Assembly (NCBI GenBank): GCA_038258425.1
Contig: JBBSPV010000032.1
Coordinates: 1-44,566, forward strand
Direction of reading: 5' to 3'
DNA: 44,566 bases
Origin: DATLGB01 sp038258425
Lineage (GTDB): Bacteria > Actinomycetota > Thermoleophilia > Solirubrobacterales > Solirubrobacteraceae
The position numbers were made by a program, and so were the translations under genes. The notes beneath the pieces were generated by a model. It worked only from the letters and a program-made list of their open reading frames with translations. It made no database searches and had not been told where the DNA came from. Numbering within the stretch: the first letter of the stretch is position 1; each line of letters opens with the position of its first letter. This document shows positions 9,732-17,432 of this stretch, piece by piece.

Positions 9732-11477
9732 ATGGGTACCGCGCCGACCAGCCCGCCCCCTCCCACCGCCCCCGGGCGCCGCCCGGCCCTGCCCGGCCCG
9801 GAGCGCCGGCGGCGACTGCTGCGCCGCCTCGTGCCGATCCTCGCCCTCGCGCTGGTCGCGCTGGTGGCGGGTGTCGTGGTGGGCGCCGGCCACGAGCCGG
9901 CCGAGCGCCGAGTCGCGGAGCGCTTCCTCGCCGCCTGGCAGCGCGCCGACTACGGGGCGATGTACGAACTGCTCGACGACGGGTCGCGCCGGCGGGTGTC
10001 GGCGACGGGCTTCGCGGCCGCCTACCGCGCCGCGGCGGAGACGGCGACCCTGCGAGGCGTCTCCGTCGGCCGCGTGCGCGCCCAGGGCGACACGTACACG
10101 GCGCGCGTGCGGGCGCGCACGGCGCGCTTCGCCACCCTGCGCGGCGACACGAGCTTCGCGGTCACCACCACGGACGACCGCCCGGGGGTGGCCTGGAAGC
10201 ACCGGCTCGTGTTCCCGGGCCTGCGGGCGGGCGAGCGCCTGCGCTCGGAGACCCGGCTGCCGCCGCGCGGGACCCTGCAGGCGCGCGACGGCCGGGTCAT
10301 CGCCGAGGGCCCGGAGCGCACCGGGGCGCTCGGCGCGCTCTCGGCCGAGGTCGCCGGCCAGGTCGGCCCGATCCCGCCCGAGCGAGCCCCCGAGTACGCC
10401 GCGCGCGGCTATCCCGCGGACGCCCAGGTCGGGCTCGGCGGGCTCGAGCGGACGTTCGAGACGCGGCTCGCCGGCACCTTCGGCGGGACGTTGCGAGCCG
10501 GTTCGCGCGTGCTCGCCACCGCCCGGGCCCGGCAGGCTCCGGCCGTTCGCACCTCGATCGACCCGAAGCTCGAGGCGGCGGCGGTCACCGCGCTGGCCGG
10601 CCGCTACGGCGGCATCGCCGTCCTGCGCCCGCGCTCGGGCGAGGTGCTCGCCCTCGCCGGCCTGGCCTACTCCGCCCCCCAGCCGCCAGGCTCGACGTTC
10701 AAGATCATCACGCTCTCCGGCGCCCTCGACGCCGGGGTCACGAAGCTCTCCGACGACTTCCCCGTCCAGACGTCGGCCACGCTGTCGGGGGTCGAGCTGC
10801 AGAACGCCAACGGCGAGGCCTGCGGGGGGAGCCTGTTGGAGAGCTTCGCGGAGTCGTGCAACTCCGTCTTCGCGCCCATGGGGGCCAAGCTCGGCGCGAC
10901 CCGGCTCGTAGCCGCCGCGGAGCGCTTCGGGTTCAACCGCGCGCCCGACCTGCCCGGGGCGCCGATGGGCTCCATCCCGCCCGCGAGCGAGATCGGCGAC
11001 GACCTCGCGGTCGGCTCGACCGCCATCGGCCAGGGCAAGACCACCGCGACGCCCCTCCGCATGGCCGAGGTGGCCGGAGCGATCGCCAACCGGGGCGAGC
11101 TCGTCGGCCCGACCCTGCTGCGCGGTGGGCGCGGCGGCCGGCGGCGGGCGACGACCCCCCGCACGGCGCGGGTGGTGACCCGCGCGATGCGGCTCGTGGT
11201 CAAGCAGGGCACGGGGTCGGCCGCCGCCGTGACCGGGGTCTCCGTGGCAGGTAAGACGGGCACGGCGGAGCTGCGCTCGACGGTGCGCGACGAGTCGACG
11301 CCGATCGGGGAGGACGCGGGTGCCTCCGACACGGCCGACACCACGGCGTGGTTCGTGGCCTTCGCGCCGTCGAGGCGACCGAGCGTCGTCGTCGCGGTCA
11401 TGCTCATCGGGCAGGGTGCCGGCGGCGCGACGGCCGCCCCCGCGGCCAAGACGGTGTTGCAGGCCGCCGTCGGCTGA
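9732..11477 (+). CDS. class B penicillin-binding protein (peptidoglycan transpeptidase)
   Basis: 581 aa. A proline-rich, Arg-rich cytosolic tail, then one membrane anchor (about residues 33-52), an NTF2-like MecA_N-type domain (about 60-165) and the transpeptidase domain. Active-site motifs are in order: SxxK as PGSTFK (Ser321, Lys324), SxN as SCN (375-377) and KTG (508-510). It cross-links peptidoglycan stem peptides outside the membrane. The architecture resembles the PbpA/PBP2-like actinobacterial group rather than FtsI; no PASTA domains are present. The ATG at 9732 is the only start that leaves a normal cytosolic tail before the anchor. It is divergent from marP. Confidence 0.92.
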   Translation: MGTAPTSPPPPTAPGRRPALPGPERRRRLLRRLVPILALALVALVAGVVVGAGHEPAERRVAERFLAAWQRADYGAMYELLDDGSRRRVSATGFAAAYRAAAETATLRGVSVGRVRAQGDTYTARVRARTARFATLRGDTSFAVTTTDDRPGVAWKHRLVFPGLRAGERLRSETRLPPRGTLQARDGRVIAEGPERTGALGALSAEVAGQVGPIPPERAPEYAARGYPADAQVGLGGLERTFETRLAGTFGGTLRAGSRVLATARARQAPAVRTSIDPKLEAAAVTALAGRYGGIAVLRPRSGEVLALAGLAYSAPQPPGSTFKIITLSGALDAGVTKLSDDFPVQTSATLSGVELQNANGEACGGSLLESFAESCNSVFAPMGAKLGATRLVAAAERFGFNRAPDLPGAPMGSIPPASEIGDDLAVGSTAIGQGKTTATPLRMAEVAGAIANRGELVGPTLLRGGRGGRRRATTPRTARVVTRAMRLVVKQGTGSAAAVTGVSVAGKTGTAELRSTVRDESTPIGEDAGASDTADTTAWFVAFAPSRRPSVVVAVMLIGQGAGGATAAPAAKTVLQAAVG

Positions 11478-11564
11478 CCCCGGCGGGCGGGCGACGACGC
11501 CGGCGGGCGGAGACGGCGGCGGGTGACGACGCCGACGGGCGGGGCGGGGCGGCTCCGAGACGAG
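11478..11564. other. G+C-rich lead-in to the repeat array
   Basis: Between the PBP stop and the repeat array lies a G/C-rich stretch with an imperfect direct repeat: GACGACGCCGGCGGGCGG at about 11491 and GACGACGCCGACGGGCGG at about 11525. I see no gene here. Confidence 0.4.
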
Positions 11565-11858
11565 GCGAGCGCGAGCTTCAGTCGCCCAGCGGTCGCCACA
11601 GCGACCAATACGCGACTGACACTCCCCGACGCGGCCGGCGAGCGCGAGCTTGAGTCGCCCGGCGGTCGCCACAGCAACCAATACGCGACTGACACTCCCC
11701 GACGCGGCCGGCGCCCCTCGCGAGCTTCAGTCGCCCAGCGGTCGCCACAGCGACCAATACGCGACTGACACTCCCCGACGCGGCCGGCGAGCGCGAGCTT
11801 CAGTCGCCCGGCGCTCGCCACAGCAACCAATACGCGACTGACGCTCCCCGACGCGGCG
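11565..11858. repeat. four-copy tandem repeat, 73-76 bp units with nested inverted repeats
   Basis: Units begin at 11565, 11638, 11711 and 11787 (73, 73, 76 and about 71 bp). Each holds an outer inverted repeat CAGTCGC / GCGACTG around an inner one GGTCGC-CACA-GCGACC. Units 1 and 3 (type A: CCCAGCGG...CAGCGACC) and units 2 and 4 (type B: CCCGGCG...CAGCAACC) alternate, so the array looks like a duplicated dimer. Unit 2 has GAGTCGC in place of CAGTCGC, and unit 4 has CTCGC in place of GTCGC. Because 73 is not a multiple of three, the reading frame changes each copy, which argues against a repetitive protein. The array lies between the PBP stop and the TetR promoter. Function unknown. Confidence 0.9.
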
Positions 11859-11947
11859 CCTCGAGCCCGCCGCCTCCCCACCAGCCGCCGTTCGCGCTCC
11901 CACCTGTCCATGACATGACGCGCCGCGAGACACCCGCCCGGAGAGAC

Positions 11948-11963
11948 GTTACGTTGACGTAAC
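11948..11963. promoter_or_regulatory. palindromic TetR operator candidate
   Basis: GTTACGTTGACGTAAC has 7-bp inverted arms around a 2-bp centre, 15 bp before the TetR ATG. TTGACG inside the palindrome is a near-consensus -35 element, so a bound regulator would block RNA polymerase. This is the usual position for TetR-family autoregulation. Confidence 0.7.
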
Positions 11964-11978
11964 AGTCTGGGTACAGTC

Positions 11979-12545
11979 ATGTCCATGACCGTCGACGACC
12001 GGCTCGCGGAGGGGGCCCGCAGCGCGTTGCGCGAGCATGGGCTCGGCGGCGCGACGCTCGAGCGCATCGCCGCCGCGGCCGGGCTCTCGCGCATGACGCT
12101 GCACCGCCGCGGCGTCGGCCGCCTGGACCTCCTGCGGGCGCTCGTCGACCGCCTGGCGGAGGCCGAGCGCGCCGCGCTGTGGCCGGCGCTCGTCGCCGAG
12201 GGCGACGCCCGGACGCGCCTCGGCCTCGCCCTGCGTGCCGAGTGCGAGGTCTGCGAGGAGCACCTCGACGTCCTCGAGGCGCTCGACGCCGGCGCCCGTG
12301 ACGCGCTCTTCCACGGGCCGGACGGACTGACGCGCCCGGCCTTCGTCGAGCCGCTGCGGCGCCTGCTGGCCGACGGGACCGCGGACGGGACGCTGGTCAG
12401 TGCCGACCCCGACGAGGACGCGACCGTCCTCTACAACCTCGTCGGCCACACCTACCGGCACCTGCGCACGGGCCACGGCTGGGCGCCCGGGCGCGCGCGC
12501 GAGGCGGTCGTGCGGATCGCGCTCGACGGCGTCCGGAGCCGCTGA
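11979..12545 (+). CDS. TetR/AcrR-family transcriptional regulator
   Basis: 188 aa. The N-terminal helix-turn-helix (ATLERIAAAAGLSRMTLHRR, about residues 25-44) is typical of TetR; the following helix LLRALVDRLAEAERAAL leads into an all-helical ligand-binding domain with no family-specific signature I recognise. It probably represses itself and the MFS exporter gene, which starts 2 bp after its stop, through the palindrome at 11948-11963. The ligand would most likely be the exported compound. Either ATG 11979 or ATG 11985 (MTVDD) could be used; neither has a good ribosome binding site. Confidence 0.88.
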   Translation: MSMTVDDRLAEGARSALREHGLGGATLERIAAAAGLSRMTLHRRGVGRLDLLRALVDRLAEAERAALWPALVAEGDARTRLGLALRAECEVCEEHLDVLEALDAGARDALFHGPDGLTRPAFVEPLRRLLADGTADGTLVSADPDEDATVLYNLVGHTYRHLRTGHGWAPGRAREAVVRIALDGVRSR

Positions 12546-12547
12546 CC

Positions 12548-13681
12548 GTGCGCCGGGGCGCGCTCGCGACGCTCGCCGCCGGGCACGCCTGCGCCGACCT
12601 CTGCCAGGGTGCCGTGCCGGCGCTCGTGCCCTTCCTCGTGGCCGACCGGGGGCTCTCCTACGCCCGCACGGGCCTGCTCGTGCTCGTCATGGCACTCGCC
12701 TCATCCCTGCTCCAGCCGCTCGTCGGGCTCTGGGCGGACCGGGTCCGCGCGCCGCGGGTCGTGCCCGCGGGCGTGCTGCTCGGCGGGCTCGGCGTGACCC
12801 TCCTCGGCCAGGCCCGCGGGTTCGGCGCCATGGCGGCCGCGACGGCGCTCGCCGGGCTCGGCGTGGCCCTCTTCCACCCCGAGGCCGCGCGGCAGGCCAC
12901 GCGGGCCGCGGGCGCCCGGGCCGCCGGCGGGCTGGGCGGCTTCGCGGTCGGCGGCAGCGTCGGCTTCGCGCTCGCGCCCGTGTTGCTCACTCCAGCCGTG
13001 CTGGTCGCCGGCCCCCCCGCAACGGCGGTGGTGCTGCTCCCGACGCTGCTCGTGGCGGTGTTGCTCGCCCGCCTGCCCGTCGAGCGCCCCGCGGCCGCCG
13101 GGGAGGATCCGCGCTCGACGCCGGCCGACCCGCCGGACCGGAGCGGCGCCTTCGCCCTGCTGACCCTCGTCGCGTCCCTGCGGGCCGCGGCGTACTTCGG
13201 CGTGCAGGCGTTCCTCGCCGTCTCGCTCATCGACCGGCTCGGCGCGTCGCAGGGCGCCGCGAACGGCGCGCTCACCGTCCTGCTCGTCGCCGGCGCCGCC
13301 GGGACGCTCGTCGGTGGCCGGCTCGCCGACGCCCGCGGGCGACGACCGGTGATCGCCGTCTCCCTCGCCGCCACCGCGCCGTTGCTCGCCCTCACGCTGC
13401 TCGCCCCCACGCTCTGGCTCGCCGTGGGCGCCGCGGCGCTGGTCGGCTTCGCCGTCGTGGCGAGCTACAGCCCGACCGTCGTGCTCGGCCAGGAGCTGCT
13501 GCCGCGCCACGCGAGCCTTGCGGCCGGCACGACGCTCGGGCTGGCGATCGGCGCCGGGGGCCTCGCGGTCAGCGCCCTCGGCCCGCTCGCGGACGCGGCC
13601 GGGCCCGTCGCCGCGCTCTGGGCGCTGCTGGCCTTTCCCCTCGCGGGCGCCGTCCTCGCGCGCCGGCTGCCGGCGCGCTAG
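12548..13681 (+). CDS. MFS exporter of the fosmidomycin-resistance (Fsr) type
   Basis: 377 aa with about 11-12 hydrophobic helices. The N-terminus (HACADLCQGAVPALVPFL, then SSLLQPLVGLWADR) and FHPEAARQA at about 110 match the pattern of Fsr transporters, in which a buried histidine and 'FHPE' follow helix 4. The family exports small molecules by proton antiport; fosmidomycin is the named example but the true substrate is unknown. The GTG start lies 2 bp after the TetR stop, so the pair is an operon. Its stop TAG shares bases with the stop of the convergent lipoprotein gene in the sequence CTAG (13678-13681). Confidence 0.85.
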   Translation: MRRGALATLAAGHACADLCQGAVPALVPFLVADRGLSYARTGLLVLVMALASSLLQPLVGLWADRVRAPRVVPAGVLLGGLGVTLLGQARGFGAMAAATALAGLGVALFHPEAARQATRAAGARAAGGLGGFAVGGSVGFALAPVLLTPAVLVAGPPATAVVLLPTLLVAVLLARLPVERPAAAGEDPRSTPADPPDRSGAFALLTLVASLRAAAYFGVQAFLAVSLIDRLGASQGAANGALTVLLVAGAAGTLVGGRLADARGRRPVIAVSLAATAPLLALTLLAPTLWLAVGAAALVGFAVVASYSPTVVLGQELLPRHASLAAGTTLGLAIGAGGLAVSALGPLADAAGPVAALWALLAFPLAGAVLARRLPAR

Positions 13682-14241
13682 ACGTCGAGGTCGAGCTGCG
13701 CCTCGGCCGGGCCGTCGGGGTCGGCGGCCTTGACCCTGAACGTGAGCGGGCGGTTCTGGTACGAGCTCAGCGTGAGCTTGAACAGCAGCATGGTCCCCGC
13801 CGTCGGGCTGAAGGACGCCGGCGTGTCCGGCCGCGGCAGGATGGTGTCGGGCCGCAGGGACGTCGGGCTGTAGGAGAACACGTTGACCTTCGGGTTCAGC
13901 GCGATCGGCTTGAAGACGTTGCCGAGCGTGTCCTCGATCTCGAAGGACCGCGGGGTGGGCACCGTGTTCTTCGTCCGGTTCTCGATGCGCAGCCAGACGG
14001 CGAACCAGACCTCGTCGGCGGTGGGCGGCGTGATGCCGCGCGGTACGCCCTTGAGGAGGCTCGCGTCGGGCGCGATGCCCGGCTCCAGCAGCCGCGAACC
14101 CTGCACGTGGTAGTCGAGCGACCCGGCGTCGAGCCAGATGCCCTCCGTCGAGGCCTCCGTGGTCGCGGACTCGCCGCCGCAGCCGGCCACCGGGACCAGC
14201 GCCAGCAGCGCGACGACGAGGACGACGAGACGACGGAGCAT
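13678..14241 (-). CDS. secreted lipoprotein, DUF4352-like beta-sandwich
   Basis: 187 aa. Lipoprotein signal peptide: MLRRLVV, hydrophobic core, lipobox VAGC at about 18-21, then a Gly/Ser/Thr-rich tether. The mature part (WFAVWLRIENRTKNTVPTP, FEIEDTLGNVF, FSPTAGTMLLFKLTLSSY) has the pattern of DUF4352/telomeric-repeat-like immunoglobulin folds, extracytoplasmic domains of unknown function. It is the last gene of a minus-strand set of three (zinc ribbon, SRPBCC, lipoprotein) and its stop overlaps the convergent exporter stop. TAGGCT lies 11 nt before the ATG, inside the SRPBCC 3' end, so it may also have its own promoter. Confidence 0.78.
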   Translation of the reverse strand: MLRRLVVLVVALLALVPVAGCGGESATTEASTEGIWLDAGSLDYHVQGSRLLEPGIAPDASLLKGVPRGITPPTADEVWFAVWLRIENRTKNTVPTPRSFEIEDTLGNVFKPIALNPKVNVFSYSPTSLRPDTILPRPDTPASFSPTAGTMLLFKLTLSSYQNRPLTFRVKAADPDGPAEAQLDLDV

Positions 14242-14255
14242 CAGCTCGCGCAAGC

Positions 14256-14753
14256 CTACCGGCCGGCGACGGTGACGCGCGCGCCCCGGTCGCGATCCTC
14301 TTCGAGGATGGCCCGCAGCCGCTTGAGGGCCTTCTTGGACTGCCGCCTGATCCACCCGCGGCGGCCGGAGAGCCCCTCCAGCAGGCGGTCGGACGGCATC
14401 GCCGGCTCCGTCTCGTAGAAGTACTCCACGCGCGTCGACGTGCGCCCGGCGGGCTCGAGCGTCCACTCCGCGTGGGTCTTGATCCGGTTGAACTTCCCGC
14501 CGCGGCCGACGACGACGATCCTGTGCGGCGGCGAGACCTCGAGGAAGCTCACGTCGCCCCAGCCGAAGCGGTTCATCCGCCCGGCGGAGCGGAAGCGGGC
14601 GCCGGCGCCGGCGCCGTAGGAGTCCACCCGCGTGAGATGCCAGTCCTGCAGGAAGTGGTCCATGAACTCGGCGTGGTTGGCGATGTCGGCGAGGTAGTCG
14701 AAGACCTCCTCGCGCGGCCGCTCGATGGTGGTGGCGACGGTGACCGGGTCCAC
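14256..14753 (-). CDS. SRPBCC (START-like) family protein
   Basis: 165 aa. MDPVTVATTIERPREEVFDYLADIANHAEF-type opening (shown only in part) is the hallmark first strand and helix of the polyketide_cyc/SRPBCC fold, with later strands HRIVVVGRG and TRVEYFYETEP. The C-terminal part is an Arg/Lys-rich helix that would close the ligand cavity. These proteins bind hydrophobic molecules; no enzymatic residues can be assigned. The GTG start is preceded at 8 nt by TAGACT, suggesting leaderless transcription. It is 14 bp upstream of the lipoprotein gene on the same strand. Confidence 0.8.
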   Translation of the reverse strand: MDPVTVATTIERPREEVFDYLADIANHAEFMDHFLQDWHLTRVDSYGAGAGARFRSAGRMNRFGWGDVSFLEVSPPHRIVVVGRGGKFNRIKTHAEWTLEPAGRTSTRVEYFYETEPAMPSDRLLEGLSGRRGWIRRQSKKALKRLRAILEEDRDRGARVTVAGR

Positions 14754-14761
14754 GGCCGCGC

Positions 14762-14767
14762 AGTCTA
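14762..14767 (-). promoter_or_regulatory. -10-like TAGACT for the SRPBCC gene
   Basis: TAGACT on the minus strand ends 8 nt before the GTG start, in the 25-bp gap after the zinc-ribbon gene. Confidence 0.4.
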
Positions 14768-14778
14768 TGCCGACCGCG

Positions 14779-15093
14779 TCAGCGCGGCGCCCGCATGGCG
14801 CGCACCGAGCCCTGGGCTGGCGGGCGGACGATCAGCGTGCGGTCCGGCCGGGCCGTGCGCCGCGGCAGGCAGAGCTCGCACACGATCTCCTCGCGGTGGT
14901 GGCCGATCTTGTAGAGGTGGACGTGCTCGCCGACCAGCGGCGTGCGGTGGCAGTGGCGGCAGGCGGGCTGCTCGCCGTCGAGGGCCCCGACGCTGCGCCG
15001 CACGAGCGCGTCCTCCATGGCCACGGCGGCGTCGCGGCCGCGGCGACGGCCGGAGAGGCCGCGGCCGGTGCTGGGTAGCGAGACGGTCGGCAT
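14779..15093 (-). CDS. small zinc-ribbon-like protein, 104 aa
   Basis: I do not recognise the family. The central part has two cysteine pairs, CRHC and CELC, 26 residues apart with two histidines between (HVHLYKIGHH), a plausible treble-clef or zinc-ribbon knuckle. The sequence before is basic (SGRRRGRD), and the C-terminal tail is Arg-rich. It could bind nucleic acid or another protein. The ATG at 15093 was chosen over an upstream alternative because the conserved-looking portion begins there. It is divergent from the FHA-ParA pair, so it could belong to the same system, but nothing in the sequence proves that. Confidence 0.6.
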   Translation of the reverse strand: MPTVSLPSTGRGLSGRRRGRDAAVAMEDALVRRSVGALDGEQPACRHCHRTPLVGEHVHLYKIGHHREEIVCELCLPRRTARPDRTLIVRPPAQGSVRAMRAPR

Positions 15094-15201
15094 GGCGGGG
15101 CCTTCGACGGGCCGGGATGCGGCCCTCCCGGTGGGGGCTATCTTGCGAGCGGCACACGCCGACGCCGCCGGTTGGGGCTGGCGCAATCGCGTTGGCTCCC
15201 G

Positions 15202-15207
15202 TACACT
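15202..15207 (+). promoter_or_regulatory. -10-like TACACT upstream of the FHA gene
   Basis: TACACT lies about 60 nt before the FHA ATG and is followed by a leader containing a strong Shine-Dalgarno (AAAGGAGAGAG, 15253-15263). This is one of the few genes here with an evident leader. No clear -35 at proper spacing. Confidence 0.35.
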
Positions 15208-15266
15208 TCGCCGTCGCGGTGAGGGGCTGCGAGGACGGCGCGCACGCGCGCCAAAGGAGAGAGCTC

Positions 15267-15746
15267 ATGGACCCACGACCTTCAGAGGACTCAGACCGGA
15301 CCGGGACGCTGCCCCTGCAGGCCGCTGAGCTCGCGCCGGAGTCCCACGCCGCCGCCGGCGCCGAGGACGCGCCCACCTGGGTCGCGGAGGCCCGCGGCAA
15401 CCTCACCGTGCCCGGCAAGTACCTCGCCTTCGAGGACGGCGACCGTCGCCAGGTGATCCCCGTCCAGCGCGAGTGGACGCGCATCGGCCGCTCCCTGGCC
15501 GCCGACGTCCGCTTCGACGATGCGACGGTCTCGCGCCGCCACGCGCTCGTCGTGCACCAGGCCGACGGGACCCGGCTGCTCGACGACCGCTCCCTCAACG
15601 GGGTCTTCGTCAACGGCCGCCGGGTGGAGTGGAGCCCGCTCAAGGACGGCGACCAGATCGCCGTGGGCCGCCACATCCTGCACTTCCTGGACACCGCCAC
15701 CGTCGGCGGCGCCGTCGGCGGCGCGCCCGTCGCCGTCACGGAGTAG
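15267..15746 (+). CDS. FHA-domain protein, 159 aa
   Basis: The C-terminal 100 residues form a forkhead-associated domain, a phosphothreonine-peptide binding module: GRS at 74-76, SRRH at 89-92 and NG at 111-112 are the conserved ligand-contact residues. The first 45 residues are acidic and low in complexity, with Ser/Thr residues that could be kinase targets, as in GarA-like proteins. No enzymatic domain is attached. The gene has a strong ribosome binding site. It is followed 49 bp later by parA on the same strand, suggesting a phosphorylation-dependent interaction that positions or recruits the ParA; that link is inference. Confidence 0.88.
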   Translation: MDPRPSEDSDRTGTLPLQAAELAPESHAAAGAEDAPTWVAEARGNLTVPGKYLAFEDGDRRQVIPVQREWTRIGRSLAADVRFDDATVSRRHALVVHQADGTRLLDDRSLNGVFVNGRRVEWSPLKDGDQIAVGRHILHFLDTATVGGAVGGAPVAVTE

Positions 15747-15795
15747 CTCCGCGGCGGCGGCCGGCGGGCGAAGGGGCGCTAGCATCGCGCCGCTC

Positions 15796-16584
15796 ATGCC
15801 CGCCACGACCATCGCCGTCCTCTCGCTCAAGGGCGGGACGGGCAAGACCACGGCCGTCCGCACCCTGGCCGACGTGCTGCGGCGCGTCGGCCTCGACGTG
15901 CTCGTCGTCGACCTCGACCCGCAGGGCAACCTGTCGGACTACTTCGACGTCGCGCCGGACGCCGCGCCGACGATCGCCGACGTGCTGGCCGGCAACGCCT
16001 CGATCGCGGACGCCACCCACGACGGCGTGGTTCCCGCCACGCCGATCCTCGCCGAGGTGGAGCGCACGCTGTCGGCCCGGATGGGCCGCGAGCTCGTCCT
16101 GCGCAAGGCGCTCAAGGACGCCCGCCGCGCCCACGACGTCATCCTGCTCGACTGCCCGCCGGCGCTCGGCCTGCTGACCGTCAACGGCCTCGTGGCCGCG
16201 GACTGGGCGCTCATCTCCTCCGAGGCCCAGTACTTCGCGCTGCAGGGCGTGGAGGGGGCGCTGGAGGTCGTCAACCAGGCCAAGGAGTACTACAACGGCG
16301 ACCTGGAGTGGCTCGGCGTGGTGCTCAACATCGCCGACATGCGCACGACGCACTCGCGCGAGGCGCTGGAGTCGCTGAAGGAGCACTTCGGCGACCGGGT
16401 CTTCGACACGGTCATCCGGTCCTCGATCGCCTACGCCGAGTCGGCCGAGCGGGCGACCTCGATCCTCGACCACCGGCCCGACCTCGGCGCGGACTACCTG
16501 CGCCTCGCCGACGAGGTGCTCTCGCGCACAGGGCTCGACGCCCCCCGGCGCAAGCTCAAGCGGCTGCTCGCCGACGCGGCCTGA
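15796..16584 (+). CDS. ParA/MinD-family ATPase without a ParB partner
   Basis: 262 aa. Deviant Walker A KGGTGKTT at 12-19 (signature Lys before the glycines), switch I/Walker A' DLDPQGN at about 39-45, and Walker B VILLDCPPALG. Such ATPases dimerise on ATP and bind DNA or membrane to position cargo: chromosome origins, plasmids, chemosensory arrays, or other complexes. The C-terminus ends in a basic helix (RRKLKRLLADAA) suited to nonspecific DNA binding. No parB and no parS-like sequence adjoins, so this is an orphan ParA; the FHA protein gene immediately upstream is the best candidate partner. TAGCAT lies 10 nt before the ATG. Confidence 0.88.
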   Translation: MPATTIAVLSLKGGTGKTTAVRTLADVLRRVGLDVLVVDLDPQGNLSDYFDVAPDAAPTIADVLAGNASIADATHDGVVPATPILAEVERTLSARMGRELVLRKALKDARRAHDVILLDCPPALGLLTVNGLVAADWALISSEAQYFALQGVEGALEVVNQAKEYYNGDLEWLGVVLNIADMRTTHSREALESLKEHFGDRVFDTVIRSSIAYAESAERATSILDHRPDLGADYLRLADEVLSRTGLDAPRRKLKRLLADAA

Positions 16585-16602
16585 GCGGCCCTCCGCGGGA
16601 CG

Positions 16603-16608
16603 TAGGCT
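16603..16608 (+). promoter_or_regulatory. -10-like TAGGCT for the dienelactone hydrolase gene
   Basis: TAGGCT ends 7 nt before the ATG, the spacing that would yield a leaderless transcript. No Shine-Dalgarno is present between. Confidence 0.45.
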
Positions 16609-16615
16609 GGCCGCC

Positions 16616-17404
16616 ATGTGCTTCGCCTCCGACGCCCGCCCTCCCGAGCTGCCCGCCGACCTCGTGCTGCCCATGGCCGGCGGCGCCGGCGCCGAGGTGC
16701 TCGAGCTCGAGTCGGCCGACGGCACGCGCTTCGCCGCAGCCCTGGCCGAGAGCCCGGAGCCGCAGGACATCGCCGTGGTAATCCTCCCGGACGTCCGCGG
16801 CCTGTACCGCTTCTACGTCGAGCTGGCCGAGCGCTTCGCGGCCGCCGGCCACCACGCGATCGTCCTGGATTACTTCGGGCGCACGGCCGGCGCCGGCGAA
16901 CGCGACGCGGAGTTCGAGTACTGGCCGCACGTGCAGCAGGCGACGGTGGAGAGTGTCCAGGCCGACCTCTTCGCGACGCTCAGCGCGCTGCGCGAGCGCA
17001 CGGTGCCGCGCGCGGTCGTGGCCGTCGGCTTCTGCTACGGCGGCATGCAGGCCTTCCTCGCCGGGACGGATCGGGCGCTCGGACTCGACGGCGTCGTCGG
17101 CTTCTACGGCGGCCTCAACGGTGGGCGCTTCGGCTTCCCGGACGCCAAGACGGAGGCGGAGGGCATGCGCGCACCGGTGCTCGCGCTCTTCGGCGGGGGC
17201 GACGAGGGCATCAGCGCGCAGGACCGCGAGATCTTCGCCGCGAGCCTCCAGGAGTCGGGCGCCGACCACGAGATCGTCGTCTACGACGGCGCTCCGCACT
17301 CGTTCTTCGACCGGCGCCAGGCCGAGTGGGCGGAGGCGTCCGAGGACGCCTGGCGGCGCACGCTCGGCTTCCTCGGGGAGCTCGGGGCCCGCGTCGGGGC
17401 CTAG
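16616..17404 (+). CDS. dienelactone hydrolase family protein
   Basis: 262 aa, alpha/beta hydrolase of the DLH family. Catalytic triad visible: Cys140 in VGFCYGG, Asp196 in GGGDEG, His228 in APHSFF. Dienelactone hydrolases open lactone rings in chlorocatechol breakdown, but most chromosomal members have unknown esterase substrates. The MCFASDARPP start is common to actinobacterial carboxymethylenebutenolidase-like proteins. It stands alone: a leaderless-type promoter before it and GC hairpins after it. Confidence 0.88.
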   Translation: MCFASDARPPELPADLVLPMAGGAGAEVLELESADGTRFAAALAESPEPQDIAVVILPDVRGLYRFYVELAERFAAAGHHAIVLDYFGRTAGAGERDAEFEYWPHVQQATVESVQADLFATLSALRERTVPRAVVAVGFCYGGMQAFLAGTDRALGLDGVVGFYGGLNGGRFGFPDAKTEAEGMRAPVLALFGGGDEGISAQDREIFAASLQESGADHEIVVYDGAPHSFFDRRQAEWAEASEDAWRRTLGFLGELGARVGA

Positions 17405-17432
17405 GGCGCGGCGACGGGGCGGTCCACGAGGC

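Noticed and set aside
11565..11858. CRISPR-like array
   Set aside because: Units are contiguous with no variable spacers and no cas genes nearby; the variation is A/B alternation rather than spacer diversity.
15796..16584. Plasmid partition locus
   Set aside because: No ParB, no repeats like parS, no replication gene; treated as an orphan chromosomal ParA.
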